From Simmondsia chinensis (Eukaryota > Streptophyta > Magnoliopsida > Caryophyllales > Simmondsiaceae), in the NCBI GenBank assembly GCA_018398585.1, contig JAGTTD010000015.1, positions 1,059,001-1,123,000 on the forward strand: a stretch of 64,000 nt of DNA, written 5' to 3'. Below, piece by piece: positions 1 to 10,355 of the stretch. Position 1 is the first letter of the stretch. Each line of letters starts with the position of its first letter. The notes under the pieces are model-generated. The model was not told the origin of the DNA, did not search any database, and saw only the letters and a program-made list of their open reading frames with translations. A program made the position numbers and the translations under genes.

Positions 1-1231
1 CTGAGAATTTAGGCTCGGGCTCACAGAATTAGCATATATAAAAGTCACATATAAATATAAGTAAGTTTCTGTTATAAAATTAATTGGTATTAAATAGAGT
101 AAATTATTAGACTTATACAGTGATCTATTCTGTGTCACATCCCCAATGTGAAGTTTGAACAGTTTTGATGAATCGAAGGGTTCAAAAACGATAAACTTGT
201 GGGTAAATATCTTTTAATTATTATTACAATGTTGTGGTGGTTGTCTAATTTTTGTAAAGTGTTGATAGTTATCATGAAGTTATTGAGGAAAATCGAAATT
301 TATGAGAAGTTTGACATTGTAAAGTTCACATTTGTCATCTTATTTGGTTGCTATAAAGGAAAAAATTTTCTGTTTTTTGTTAAGAAAAAGTCAATTTCTT
401 ATCAAAACATATTTTGTAATCGTGGTAATTGCTATTCATTATTGAAATAAATAAACAATACAACATACAAAAAAAATTTCCGTAAAAATAAATAGAGCTT
501 CAATGACAACTAACCGATGCAAGATACTGTTTACATAGAGCTACTGAGTTTTGTGTAATAGTGAGACTATACACCCCCGAATTATGTGGAGCTTTTAAAA
601 TAATATTGTACCTTTTTAAAAATAATAAAAAGGATCATCATCTTTTTGAATTAATAAAAAGTTCTCTAAATTTTTATTGTATTAATAAAAAGACTCCTAA
701 GTTTTTGTTATTATTAATAAAAAAACCATCTTTCGGTGTGATGATGTCATTTTTGGTTAATAGATTTGCCGTGGGAACTATTTTTTTTAATGATATAATA
801 AAATGACAAAAATATCCTACAATAACTATATTTTTAAATAAATTAGGCAAAAATAGAGAGTTTCTGCATGACATAGCATCTCGAATTTCATGCTCAAAAA
901 TAAAAATAAGGGTATTAATTGGTACTTTTGTTATTTTATTGTATTGTTAATTAAAAAACAAGTTTCATATCACCTAGATCGACGGAAAATGATGTCATCT
1001 TGCCAGTGAGAGGTCCTTTTATTAATAATACAAAATTTGAAAGGGTTGTTTTATTAATTCAAAAAGATCATGATCCTTGCTCTTATTCCCAAAAATATAA
1101 TGGTACTAAAATATAAATAACTCTAAAAAAAATACAAAATATGAAGAAAAAGTACCTCTAGAAGACCAAGAGGGATCTCTACCAATTGATGTCATTGCAA
1201 AATCTGGCCCCGTTTTGAATTCATTCATCTG
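1..1231. other. AT-rich intergenic DNA, no gene
   Basis: Only short low-complexity reading frames occur here and none resembles a protein family. Positions about 30-150 resemble a dispersed repeat seen again near 3660-3850, 30075-30360, 50515-50970 and 55480-55800. It is recognised by the phrase AATTGGTWTTAGGTGGAGTA in varied form, with 'ttagacttata' nearby. Confidence 0.5.
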
Positions 1232-1251
1232 TTCCATTTTACACCATTCAA

Positions 1252-1479
1252 CCGAATCTCATTAGAACTCTGAATTTAAGCGTGTTTGGACAAGAGTAGT
1301 ATCAGGATAGGTAATCTTCTAGGAAGTCATCGTGTTATCAACCTTATAAGGTTAGGGGTCCTCAGAAACAGCCTCTCGTCAGGGTTACACCCTAAAGGAT
1401 TAAGGCTGCATACATCTACCACCCCCCAGACCCCATTTATGCAGAAGTTCTTGAGATACTGGGTCTGTTGTTGTTGTTG
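1252..1479 (+). mobile_element. 5S rRNA-derived SINE with RTE-like tail, copy 1
   Basis: The body opens inside a 5S rRNA-like sequence (ccgaatctcattagaactc) and includes the 5S internal promoter region. It continues through the shared tail (cagcctctcgtcagggttac, then cagacccc) and ends in (TTG)n. A 20-bp target-site duplication with one mismatch flanks it at 1232-1251 and 1480-1499. The 5S head lacks about its first 27 nt. Confidence 0.9.
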
Positions 1480-1499
1480 TTTCATTTTACACCATTCAA

Positions 1500-3022
1500 A
1501 ATTACCTTTATTTTAGTGTTTACAAAAAAAAAATTTACCCTTATTTTATTAATTTTCATATCTTACTAAAAATAAATAAATCAATAAATAAAAATATAAA
1601 TGCATTACCCAGCTGGGTGCGGTGCCACCATCTGGACCGTCCCCTCCGATGTGCGCCACGTGTTTCACATCCGTTGGGTACCCAATCTCCATCTCTCTCT
1701 CTTTGACTACTGCAATTTTATGTCAATTTTCCCCTGTTATTTTAATGCTTATTTATTTGGCACTTTTTTAATGAAAATAATGATTTTAAATTTTAAAAAG
1801 GTATTTTATTAGATTTTGTGGATGTTGACCCGCAGGTAAAAATGTTTTTAAGTAAAAATAATATTCATTTTTTTGATAAAGGAGTAAAATACTGCTCTTT
1901 AAAAAGCCAAAAAAGAAACATAATGAATTTTTTTTAAAAGTACTCGACAATGTTACATATTAAATGAAATTTCATCCCAAAATTAATTAATAATAAATGA
2001 AATAGCTTTTTAAATATACAAAATGGTATTTTCATCTCGACCCACTAACGTAGAATTCACTTCTTTTTGCTCAATTGATTGGTGCTCAACATTATCGTTT
2101 AAACTGTTAGGTGTAATATAATAAACTAACAACAAAACTCTCGGGTTTAAAACTTATCCGTCATTCTTAAATATTATTGATCCTATTTAGAAAATATTGT
2201 ACTTCCATATTATTATAAGAAAAACTCCTACTTTTAATTTAAAAATTATATCAAGAAAACAAAATTTAAAAAGATCATTTCATAAGATTTTCAATTAAGC
2301 TAATAAAAATAAAAACAAAAATAGAGAAATACCGAAGATTTGAGAAATGTATCTGTTGAATCCCTTGTAAATTCCTTTAATTTTCGTCCCCATTTTCGTA
2401 CTATGAACACAAATCTCTGCACAATGTTCCTTTCCCCCCTGCAATCAACAGCAAAATTAATCAATTCTTTATTATTAATTTAATTTCAAAACACTAAAAA
2501 TCAACACAAAAAAAAGTAAAAAAAGTTGAAATTTTAATTGATTCGAACCTTTTCTAATGAAAAAGGTAGGAACTTGAATGTCAATAAAGAAATGGCTCGT
2601 CTTTTTTTCCACTTATATTTTTGAAAAAATATTTTGAAAAATTAAAAAAAAAGGCTAAGTGGGTATTATTTGACGAAGATTTACAAGAAAACCCAGATTA
2701 TAGAAAATGAAAATAATCAAGAAAATTATATGAGGGAGGAATTGTTTTGGATTTTTGAGTGATTATGAGTTTCTCTCTCTAGAGGTAGAGAGAGAAAGAG
2801 GAGAAGAGAGAGAGAGGAAAGTGGAGAAGCATGAATTGGAGAATCCTTTCTCAAATGGAGAGGATCACGAGGGGGTGAGAATTTATTTCATTTATAATTA
2901 TTGGAATTTAAATGCATTTGTTTTTATTATTATTTTAAGTATCTTAATGATTTAATGCGTTATTTTTGGTAAAAAATGTGAACCTAACTTCAGTTAAATG
3001 ATAGAGTTATTAACAGGGGATG
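1500..3022. other. AT-rich intergenic DNA with a GA-rich tract
   Basis: I see no supported gene. A purine-rich run of GAGAGA type lies at about 2775-2830. Long A and T runs are common. The short reading frame over the GA tract (2755-2955) is Glu/Arg-rich low complexity. Confidence 0.5.
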
Positions 3023-3042
3023 TTGTTGCCATATAAATTTTA

Positions 3043-3244
3043 AAACTCTGAAGTTAAGCGTGCTTGTGCGAGAGTATTATCAAGATGGATGACCTTCTGA
3101 AAAGTCCTCGTGTTGCACCCATTAGGTGGGGGGTTCTTGAAAACGGCCTCCCTTTAGGGTAGCATCCTAAAGGGGGAAGGCTGGGTACATCTACCCCCAG
3201 GACCTTGCTTAGACGGGAGCCATTGGGGCACTGGAATGTTGCTT
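3043..3244 (+). mobile_element. 5S rRNA-derived SINE, copy 2
   Basis: It starts at the 5S segment 'aactctgaagttaagcgtgc' and runs through the C-box region and the tail (cctaaagggggaaggctggg). The end is a degenerate TTG stretch. A 20-bp direct repeat with two mismatches flanks it at 3023-3042 and 3245-3264. About the first 38 nt of the 5S head are missing. Confidence 0.88.
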
Positions 3245-3352
3245 TTGTTGCCATACGAATTTTAGATATAATTGACTCACTGGTGCATATATTCGAAAAT
3301 TTTTAACTGGTCAACTCAAAATGTCGACATTGAGTTGCAAAATATCATACTT

Positions 3353-3630
3353 GGCTTGTTTGGTTGTTAGGAAGTAAACGCGGGAAATCAGAGTTTATGA
3401 AAAATGAGCATTTGCCTTCTTGTTTGGTTACCGAAAAATTGGCAGAACATGGAAAGTAAAAATTCGTTAGCAAATTTCAGTTCCTTTCAAACGCAGGAGA
3501 TTCCAATTTTTTTATCCTGACAACCAAACACTTTGTATCCATGTTTTGCGAAATTGACACTGAAATTAAATATTCCTTGAAAATATAACATTCTATAGGA
3601 ATTCAATTCACGTGTTAACCAAACAAGGCA
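3353..3630. mobile_element. Tourist-like MITE
   Basis: The ends are inverted and related: ggcttgtttggttgttag on the left, and the complement of ...gttaaccaaacaaggc on the right. The interior is AT-rich and non-coding. The termini resemble the elements at 8995-9295 and 61436-61999. Confidence 0.65.
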
Positions 3631-3639
3631 TGTGTTTTA

Positions 3640-5140
3640 GTTAAATTTCACTAGCCATAGATCTGAGCTACAGAGTTGGCATATATGAGATATACATATA
3701 AGCATAATTGAGGTTTCATCGTAAAACTAATTGACATTAAAAAGAATAACTCATTAGCTTATATGTAGATATAGATTCTCTCATATAACCTCTATGTGAT
3801 ATTCTTACAAGACTCACGTGCAGAGTCTACAATAGTTTTAGCTTTGATATCAAGGAAAAATATAACATGTATTTTCATCGATAAAGCAAGTTATTTACAC
3901 TATTCCTCCCTAATATTCATAAAATTATTCAAATTAATCTATTATCTTTCTTTTATTTAAAATTATCCCTAAAATTTAAATTCTATTTGTTGGGCTTCTG
4001 ATTCCACTTGTTAAGATCACCTACAGAATAACGAACCTTAAATCAAAATAACAATTGCTCACGAAAGGGGATTAGGGCGAACACCAAAATTTACGTAATT
4101 CATCCGAAGCATTCATCCATGGATAGGAGCATAATAATTTCATTATATCAATTTGAGTTTACGTAAGACATCTCAACTCTCAACTTTCTCTCAACCCTAA
4201 CTCGAACCCTAATGGTAACATACACATCATTGTATATATATAGAGCTACCACACTAAAACTCTAGTGTGTCATGGGCCTCAATAGGATTGGCTTAATTCT
4301 ATATCTCATAAACATGACCCAATATAATTACTCTTATCTTAACTTTTATTCAAAATAGTTTACAATATTTTATTTTATAATAAAATTAGTTTCGATGCAA
4401 GGTTAGCTACAATGGTTAAGTGTTGGTGACTTTGGTTAATGGGGTTTAATCATGTAAACGTGTGAAATTAATAACATGGAGATTATTTGGCTCTCCTACC
4501 CAACATTTACTTCTAAGCTAATCAACTAATTTACCACATCACAGTTGTCTCGAGTTTAAGTAGAATATACACATAGGAAAAAAAAAAAAAAAAAAACAAA
4601 GATATTAATCAAATTATAAAGCTGCTAGAATATAAAATTAATTATAAGCTTTCATCCATCAGCTTAAATTTTTAAAAAACTTAGTTACTTGACATTATAT
4701 CAAAGACTTGGAAAAGAGGTCACGAGTTATAATTCCAACAGCCCTCATTTTAATATTAACAATAGTTTAAGGATAAGATAAGAAGTGAACCTGTGCAAGG
4801 AAACATGGTAGAATATAAAATAAATCATAATCCTTCACCCATCGAATTAAACTTTTAAAAAAATTGGTTCATTGACAAAAGCAAAAACATTGGAGCGCAG
4901 CGTAATCACATAATGAAAAGGCTTTCTCTTGGGATTCTCTGCTTTACATAATGATCTGCAAATTACTTTTAAGGATAGAATAAAATAACATATTATCTAT
5001 ATTGAAGCATAGGAAGTTTATATTTAAAAAATAAAATATGAAAAATATGGAATGTTTCTTAACAATAACACTTGACCTTCCTCTTTTTTTTAATAATTTA
5101 ATCTCAAAAAATTGAGTTTTCTTTTTGAATAATTCCCACT
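3640..5140. other. AT-rich intergenic DNA with dispersed repeats
   Basis: No gene is supported. The 3660-3850 segment belongs to the dispersed repeat noted at the left edge. Segments at about 4615-4710 and 4795-4870 carry the phrase 'ttcatccatcagcttaaa', which recurs at 8215-8270 and inside the MITE at 57018-57240. A run of A lies at 4580-4597. Confidence 0.5.
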
Positions 5141-5148
5141 AACCCCCG

Positions 5149-5583
5149 GTTTGACAACGGGGTAACGAGGGGTAAAAGGGTGTAAGGGTAAAGAGGGGTA
5201 ATTTTCTACCCTGTTTGGCAAAGTTATTCGAAGGGTAAAAGGGGGGTAATTTTTTACCCCCCTTTATCCCCTATTACCCCTCTTTACCCTCAATTTCTTT
5301 AACCCCCAAATTGGGGTGGGGGGGGGGGGGATAAAGGAGAGTAAGGGTAATTTTTTTAAAAAATTTGACACTTTTACCCTTATTTTAACTATAACTCTCT
5401 TTATCCTTACCCCTTTACCTAATTGCCAAACAAGGGTAACTTATTTACCCCTCTTTACCTTTACCCCTCTTAATTTGACATATCTAAACAAGGGTAAAAT
5501 ATTACCTTACCTTCCCCCTTTTTCCCTTCTTTACCATTACCCTCATTTACCCCTATTTACTCTCATTTACCCTGTTGTCAAAC
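5149..5583. mobile_element. MITE filled with GGGTAA/TTACCC motifs
   Basis: The inverted ends read GTTTGACAACGGGGTAA on the left and, as complement, GTTTGACAACAGGGTAA on the right. The first half of the interior is rich in GGGTAA and the second half in TTACCC, so one strand could fold on itself. A G tract lies near 5317-5330. The flanking duplication is unclear. Confidence 0.65.
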
Positions 5584-5585
5584 AA

Positions 5586-5672
5586 AGCATAAGGCATGGT
5601 CTAGAGAGAGTAAGATGTATGCAACATTACCCTACAGGATGCTACCTTATAGATATATTGTTTTCGAAAGAG
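5586..5672 (-). mobile_element. Au-like SINE tail fragment
   Basis: Read on the minus strand, the segment resembles the 3' part of Au-type plant SINEs: a core around 'gtaagatgtatgcaacatta' followed by 'ggtctag'-like sequence in degenerate form. It abuts the MITE on its left. Diverged and incomplete. Confidence 0.4.
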
Positions 5673-5674
5673 TC

Positions 5675-7075
5675 ATAACTTTAAGAAGAACAGTATTTAT
5701 GAAACCAAGCCAAATAAAGCAAATGAAAGACATGCAAAAAAAAAAGGGCGAGAATAACAAAAATGCAAACCTAGGGTTAGTAAACTAGCATCGATGTGCT
5801 CCTCTTTTCTAATAGCTATATTGACCAACTTTTCTTCAGCCTTCCTCTACCTCTCCTTCATTATGTATTACTATCATGTAGTTATTCGCATTATCTAACA
5901 ACAACGATATTTAGTCTTTTCCTAACTTCCTCAAACTATTGCAGACGTTGTTTTCTCAACTTATCTTCAACAGAAACCACGCCTAATTTGTTTCAAAAAT
6001 ATAATAAATATTTTAATTTATTTATTTTGATTAAAATGATAAATTTCATAGGGTAAAGTCAAATTTAATTGTGTTCATTTTAGCCTAAGCTTAAATTAGA
6101 GGCTTAATAAAGACTAATAAATTAGGGTAGTTGATGACAAATCAATATTTTAGGTAATGATTTGTGCTCTTCTAATTAATAGAAATTGACTTTTCTAAAA
6201 CTAATTATAAAATAAAAAATGATTATTAATATCCACTTAAGGAAAAAAAATTAAATTCAAATGTGTTAGGGAAAGGTCTGTTGATTATAAGTCAGCTTAT
6301 CAAAGAAATTATATTGAATTTAATTGTCATTTTCAAATTATGCAATCATTTTATCTAATTTTAATTTTTAATTACTATTTCAATTGCGCGTTATTAAGAA
6401 ATAGCCCAGAAGTTTCACATTTATTTTTATTTAATTAATTTTTCCTACGATTAAAAAAAGAAAAAAAAAATAGCATGAAAATGACATATTCCTCATATTT
6501 CTTTATTTTATTATTTATTTATTTTATATTTTATAGAATACATTTGTAGGTGTAAAACTAGCAAGAATCCTACCTTTTCTAATATTATTTAAAAAGGTAT
6601 CTTATATTCTAATATTTTAATATATATAATAGCATTTTTTACTTTAATACTTTGACATTTTAATATATAATAAGATATCTTACAGTTTCAATGTTTTATC
6701 ATATAAGCACTTTATACTGAAATTTGATAAATTTTTATAAGAATTTGACCAATTTATTCAAAAAATGATTATATAATATATGATTATGGTAATATATATA
6801 TGTCATTCAAATATTTTTAGAAAAGTTTAACAAATTACAATAAAAGAAATATCGAGTGTTCGTGTAAACTATCTAAATATTACGGGAATCATATCTTATT
6901 AGCATTTTTGGCCAAAAAAATCAATAAATTCAATTGAACATATTAATATATACCTGAATCATATTTTATTTTAGCATTCCAACAAAAATGTACCAAATTT
7001 TGACTAAAAGATACTTGATTGACAAAATTTTAAAACTTTTAGATACCTAAATTTTATTATATTTATTAAAATATC
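5675..7075. other. AT-rich intergenic DNA
   Basis: No gene is supported. From about 6560 to 7075 the sequence repeats the phrase 'atattttaatatatataat' with 'aaatttgataaatttttat'. This phrase marks an AT-rich repeat family also seen near 15190-15400, 28459-29331, 49380-49440, 56385-56470 and 62020-62690. Confidence 0.45.
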
Positions 7076-7081
7076 AGAGTA

Positions 7082-7806
7082 TTCAACAACAACAATAACA
7101 ACAATAATAATCCCAGTGCCTCTAGGGCTCCCGCATAAGCGGGGTCTGGGGGTAGATATACGCAGCTTTCCCCCTTCAGGGTGTCAACTTGAAGAAATAC
7201 TGTTTCCAAGGACCCCCAACCTGAGAGGAATGTCTTCATTGCATTATGGTGACCTGTAAGCAGTGAGCTGTGAGTAATAGGGCATAAAAGCAAAAGAGTA
7301 AACTATAGCATAAAAATGCTTTGGAGGAGACTACGAGGCAGAACCTTCCTACAAGGCAGCTAGCATAAGCAAATACGTCAAATAAGCAAATAAACAAATA
7401 AGCAAATATGTCGATAGTAAACAGATAGGCGTATAGGTAGAAAAGTATAGTCTAATAAGCCTATACGACTATGAACAAATAAATAGCATAATAAACAGTG
7501 GTGTGAGGCTGCTACCTCTGCTTTCCTATGCTAGTCCTCTCACGAGCTCTAGCTCTATCTAAGGCCATCTCCTTCCGTGAGTTTAGGTGGGTGAGGTCCT
7601 GCCGTGCGACTGCAGTCGTCCCTCCTTTGGCCTGTTTCAACCTCTTCTTCCTAGCGTGGTACGAAGCTGATCGCAATACCTGACTGGAGCAGTGGATGGT
7701 CTCCTCCTAGCGTGCCTGAACCACTTCAAGAACAGCTTCTTCAATTTTATATTCTATTTTCTATCTGGGTCCCACCCCACTATGCCACATACCACATTCC
7801 TAATGG
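7082..7806 (-). mobile_element. RTE-clade LINE, 5'-truncated, with the SINE tail as its 3' end
   Basis: The coding remnant lies at about 7512-7806. It translates in pieces to the C-terminal region typical of plant RTE LINEs: a KWFRHARRRPSTAPVR-like block and, after a frameshift, a block ending in LTHLNSRKEMALDRARARER before a stop at 7512-7514. An AT-rich 3' UTR follows at about 7225-7510. The last part (7082-7216) matches the tail of the 5S-derived SINEs in this window and ends in TTG-like repeats. The parts are collinear, with no repeat or poly(A) between them, so one LINE 3' end is the simplest reading. Internal stops and frameshifts show it is inactive. Confidence 0.75.
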
Positions 7807-7829
7807 CCGCCCCTGAGAGATAATAAACA

Positions 7830-8990
7830 GTTAAATTTTAAATACTTAAGTGATAATTTTACTTTCAAGAAATCTTTGATGTCACCTGCATCAAAAATTC
7901 GAAATCTGATTTGATTTGATGCATTGTTTTTAATATTATATAATCTGATTCCTTTTCGTCGATCCCAAAAAAAAAAAAAAAAAAAAAAAGATTTCTTTTC
8001 TTTTCAAAGATGGGCCTTCATCATCTGGATTAAGATCCATACAATTCTTTATATTACAAGGCCTTATTTTTTTTTATTTTTGATAGTGAGGCCCAAGGTT
8101 TTCTAAATCAATTATTTCGAAAATTTGTCCAAAAAAAAGAAAAATATTTAGAAAGTTTAAAATTAAAAGTAGAGTAAGCGCAATAGACATTTACGTGAGG
8201 GGGAATGTTAGAGTGTAAAACTAATCGTGGACTTTCATCAATCAGCTTAAGCTTTTGAAAAAGATGGTTCCTTGACACAGAGGTTATATGAATTCAAATT
8301 CTGATCTCTTTGTTTTGTTTTTTTTTTTTTTTCATACACAAAACTTTGATCTTTTAGTCAATAAGATTCTTTATGAACCTAAATTTTCTGCAGTTGCATT
8401 ATTCTGTAACAGTCTACTAATGCTAAATGGTTTTGTTCTTTGACATAGGCCCGAGGCCCCAATGAAACCAATTTGGCGCTCATTTGTATAAACTTTTAAA
8501 GCCGGTAGAAAAACTATAACGAACAATCGACCAAATGTTAGAGGTAATGTTGAGTGGCACATAGATATCGTAGGGTCGCTTTAAATGGTGTGAGTACAAC
8601 TAATATTTTTTGCCTGAAATAAAATTAAGGACTTCATATCATCGGCTATTTTATCTCTTTTAATAGAAAAAGAAGCTTTTATTACATGATTTTTTAAAAA
8701 TAAATGTAACGAAAATGAGTTTAACAGACCTTATCCGTGTGCTTAATTGTTTAGTATTTTTTTTCCTGGACGAAATTATTTAGAAAATTGATGAGTATTT
8801 TAATGAGCAATTTTATTTTCATTTGTTATTTGGTTAAATAATTATTGAAGTAATAAATTATTTCTCTTTATCTTATGTCATCTTAAGACTTTCACTAATA
8901 TATCACCCCAATTATTAAATTAAAAAATAATAAGTGATGAATGATGTAGTGGTTCGCTTGCGTAATCTCACTTTATTATTATAAGGTCTC
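7830..8990. other. AT-rich intergenic DNA
   Basis: No gene is supported. A run of A is at 7967-7989. The segment at 8200-8335 repeats the 'atcagcttaagcttttg' phrase found at 4650, 57190 and 57770, followed by a T tract and a degenerate non-coding stretch. Confidence 0.45.
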
Positions 8991-8994
8991 GTTT

Positions 8995-9295
8995 GGTTGT
9001 CAAATGAATTAAATTTTTATGGGAAGTTGTATTTTCTAGAAATTCAATTCTTGTGTCAACTTCCCAGGAATTAGTAAAGCATAAAACTTCTTTCGAGAAG
9101 CTAGTAAAAAACGAATGAATTAGAACTTATATGGGGGGCTAAGTAAATTACTACATGTCAAAAGAATTGAAAATTACTTAATAATTTTCACTTCCTGCAG
9201 TTTTACTACTTTCTACCAACCAAATAAGAGACAAAATTCGTATTTTCTATAAATTTCTACTTTCCATATCTATTTCATGCATACCAACGAGACCT
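8995..9295. mobile_element. Tourist-like MITE
   Basis: The ends are GGTCTCGTTTGGTTGTC on the left and, as complement, GGTCTCGTTGGTATGC on the right. The interior is AT-rich and non-coding. Flanking trinucleotides are TAA and TCA, so a TAA-type target duplication is possible but imperfect. Confidence 0.7.
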
Positions 9296-9299
9296 CAAA

Positions 9300-10350
9300 T
9301 CATCAAAATATAAATAGCAAAAAATTAATTTTTATGAAAAAATAGTTGTTTTGTGTTATTATATAATGATTGAATAATTTTCCCGTTATATCTTATAATA
9401 CAGGAATTAAATACATAAATATAATTTAATATATTTAAAAATTTTCTTATCATAATCAAAGGCTTGATGGTTGGAGGCACGTTTGGCTGCGATGGTTGCT
9501 TGTTCACTTGAAATGGAAATATATACTATGAGGAATTGAATCAATTTAATATCTGTATTTTTAATTGTATCAATTTAGTCTTAGTGCAAAATATGAGTGA
9601 GCTTGTATTCGATCACTTGCATGATATGATCAGATTGTTAAATAGGACTGTTTATAGGGTTGCGCATTTTGTGGCTAGTGGTCATTGTCGATATGATTGT
9701 AATCATGATTGGAGGAGGCATCCCCTCCTGAGCTTCGTGATGTAATTCTTGTCGATGCATATTAATGGTTTCGGTTATCCCTAGTTGTCTTAATGGTAAA
9801 AAAAAAATGATAAAAAGCAATTTGTGAATGGAGCTAAAATGATTAATAAATTAATTACCACAAGTCAATAAATTATTTTCAGGTTATATTATGACATTTC
9901 AAAGGTTATACATAAATTTCCTTTTTTGTGACAATTCTAATATAAACTTATGTTAAACAGATCGAAAGTCATCGATAAGTTGTGACCAACGGAATAACTT
10001 TAGTTAGAAGTAACCTTATTAAAATCACATTTAAAGTCATGAATATGTCTTTGGTCAAAAAAACAGTCATGAATATGTCGTGACCAACCGAATCAATTTG
10101 ATGTACATGTTTTTTAACATTGTCATATAACTTCTACTCGATATTAGTAGTCGATACACAAAAAATATGCATTATCATGTTAAAAAACGGTACTTTAGAA
10201 AAGAGTCACCAATCTTTCCATAAGGTAGCAAAATATTAAGTAGTTCATCTAATTAGGGATACTTTATATTATATCGAGTATGATTTCTAGAGGACTTACA
10301 AAGAATCGGAAGGCCAATCAATAAAGCTAAAGGTATCGTGACCCTTATTT
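9300..10350. other. Intergenic DNA downstream of the pectinesterase pseudogene
   Basis: The reading frames at 9536-9745 and 9638-9820 lie on opposite strands and match no family. From about 9960 to 10110 the phrase 'gtcatgaatatgtc' is repeated. Nothing else is recognised. Confidence 0.4.
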
Positions 10351-10355
10351 ATTAC

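Noticed and set aside
5149..5583. Interstitial telomere repeat
   Set aside because: The plant telomere unit is TTTAGGG. Here the words are GGGTAA-like, irregular and on both strands between inverted ends.
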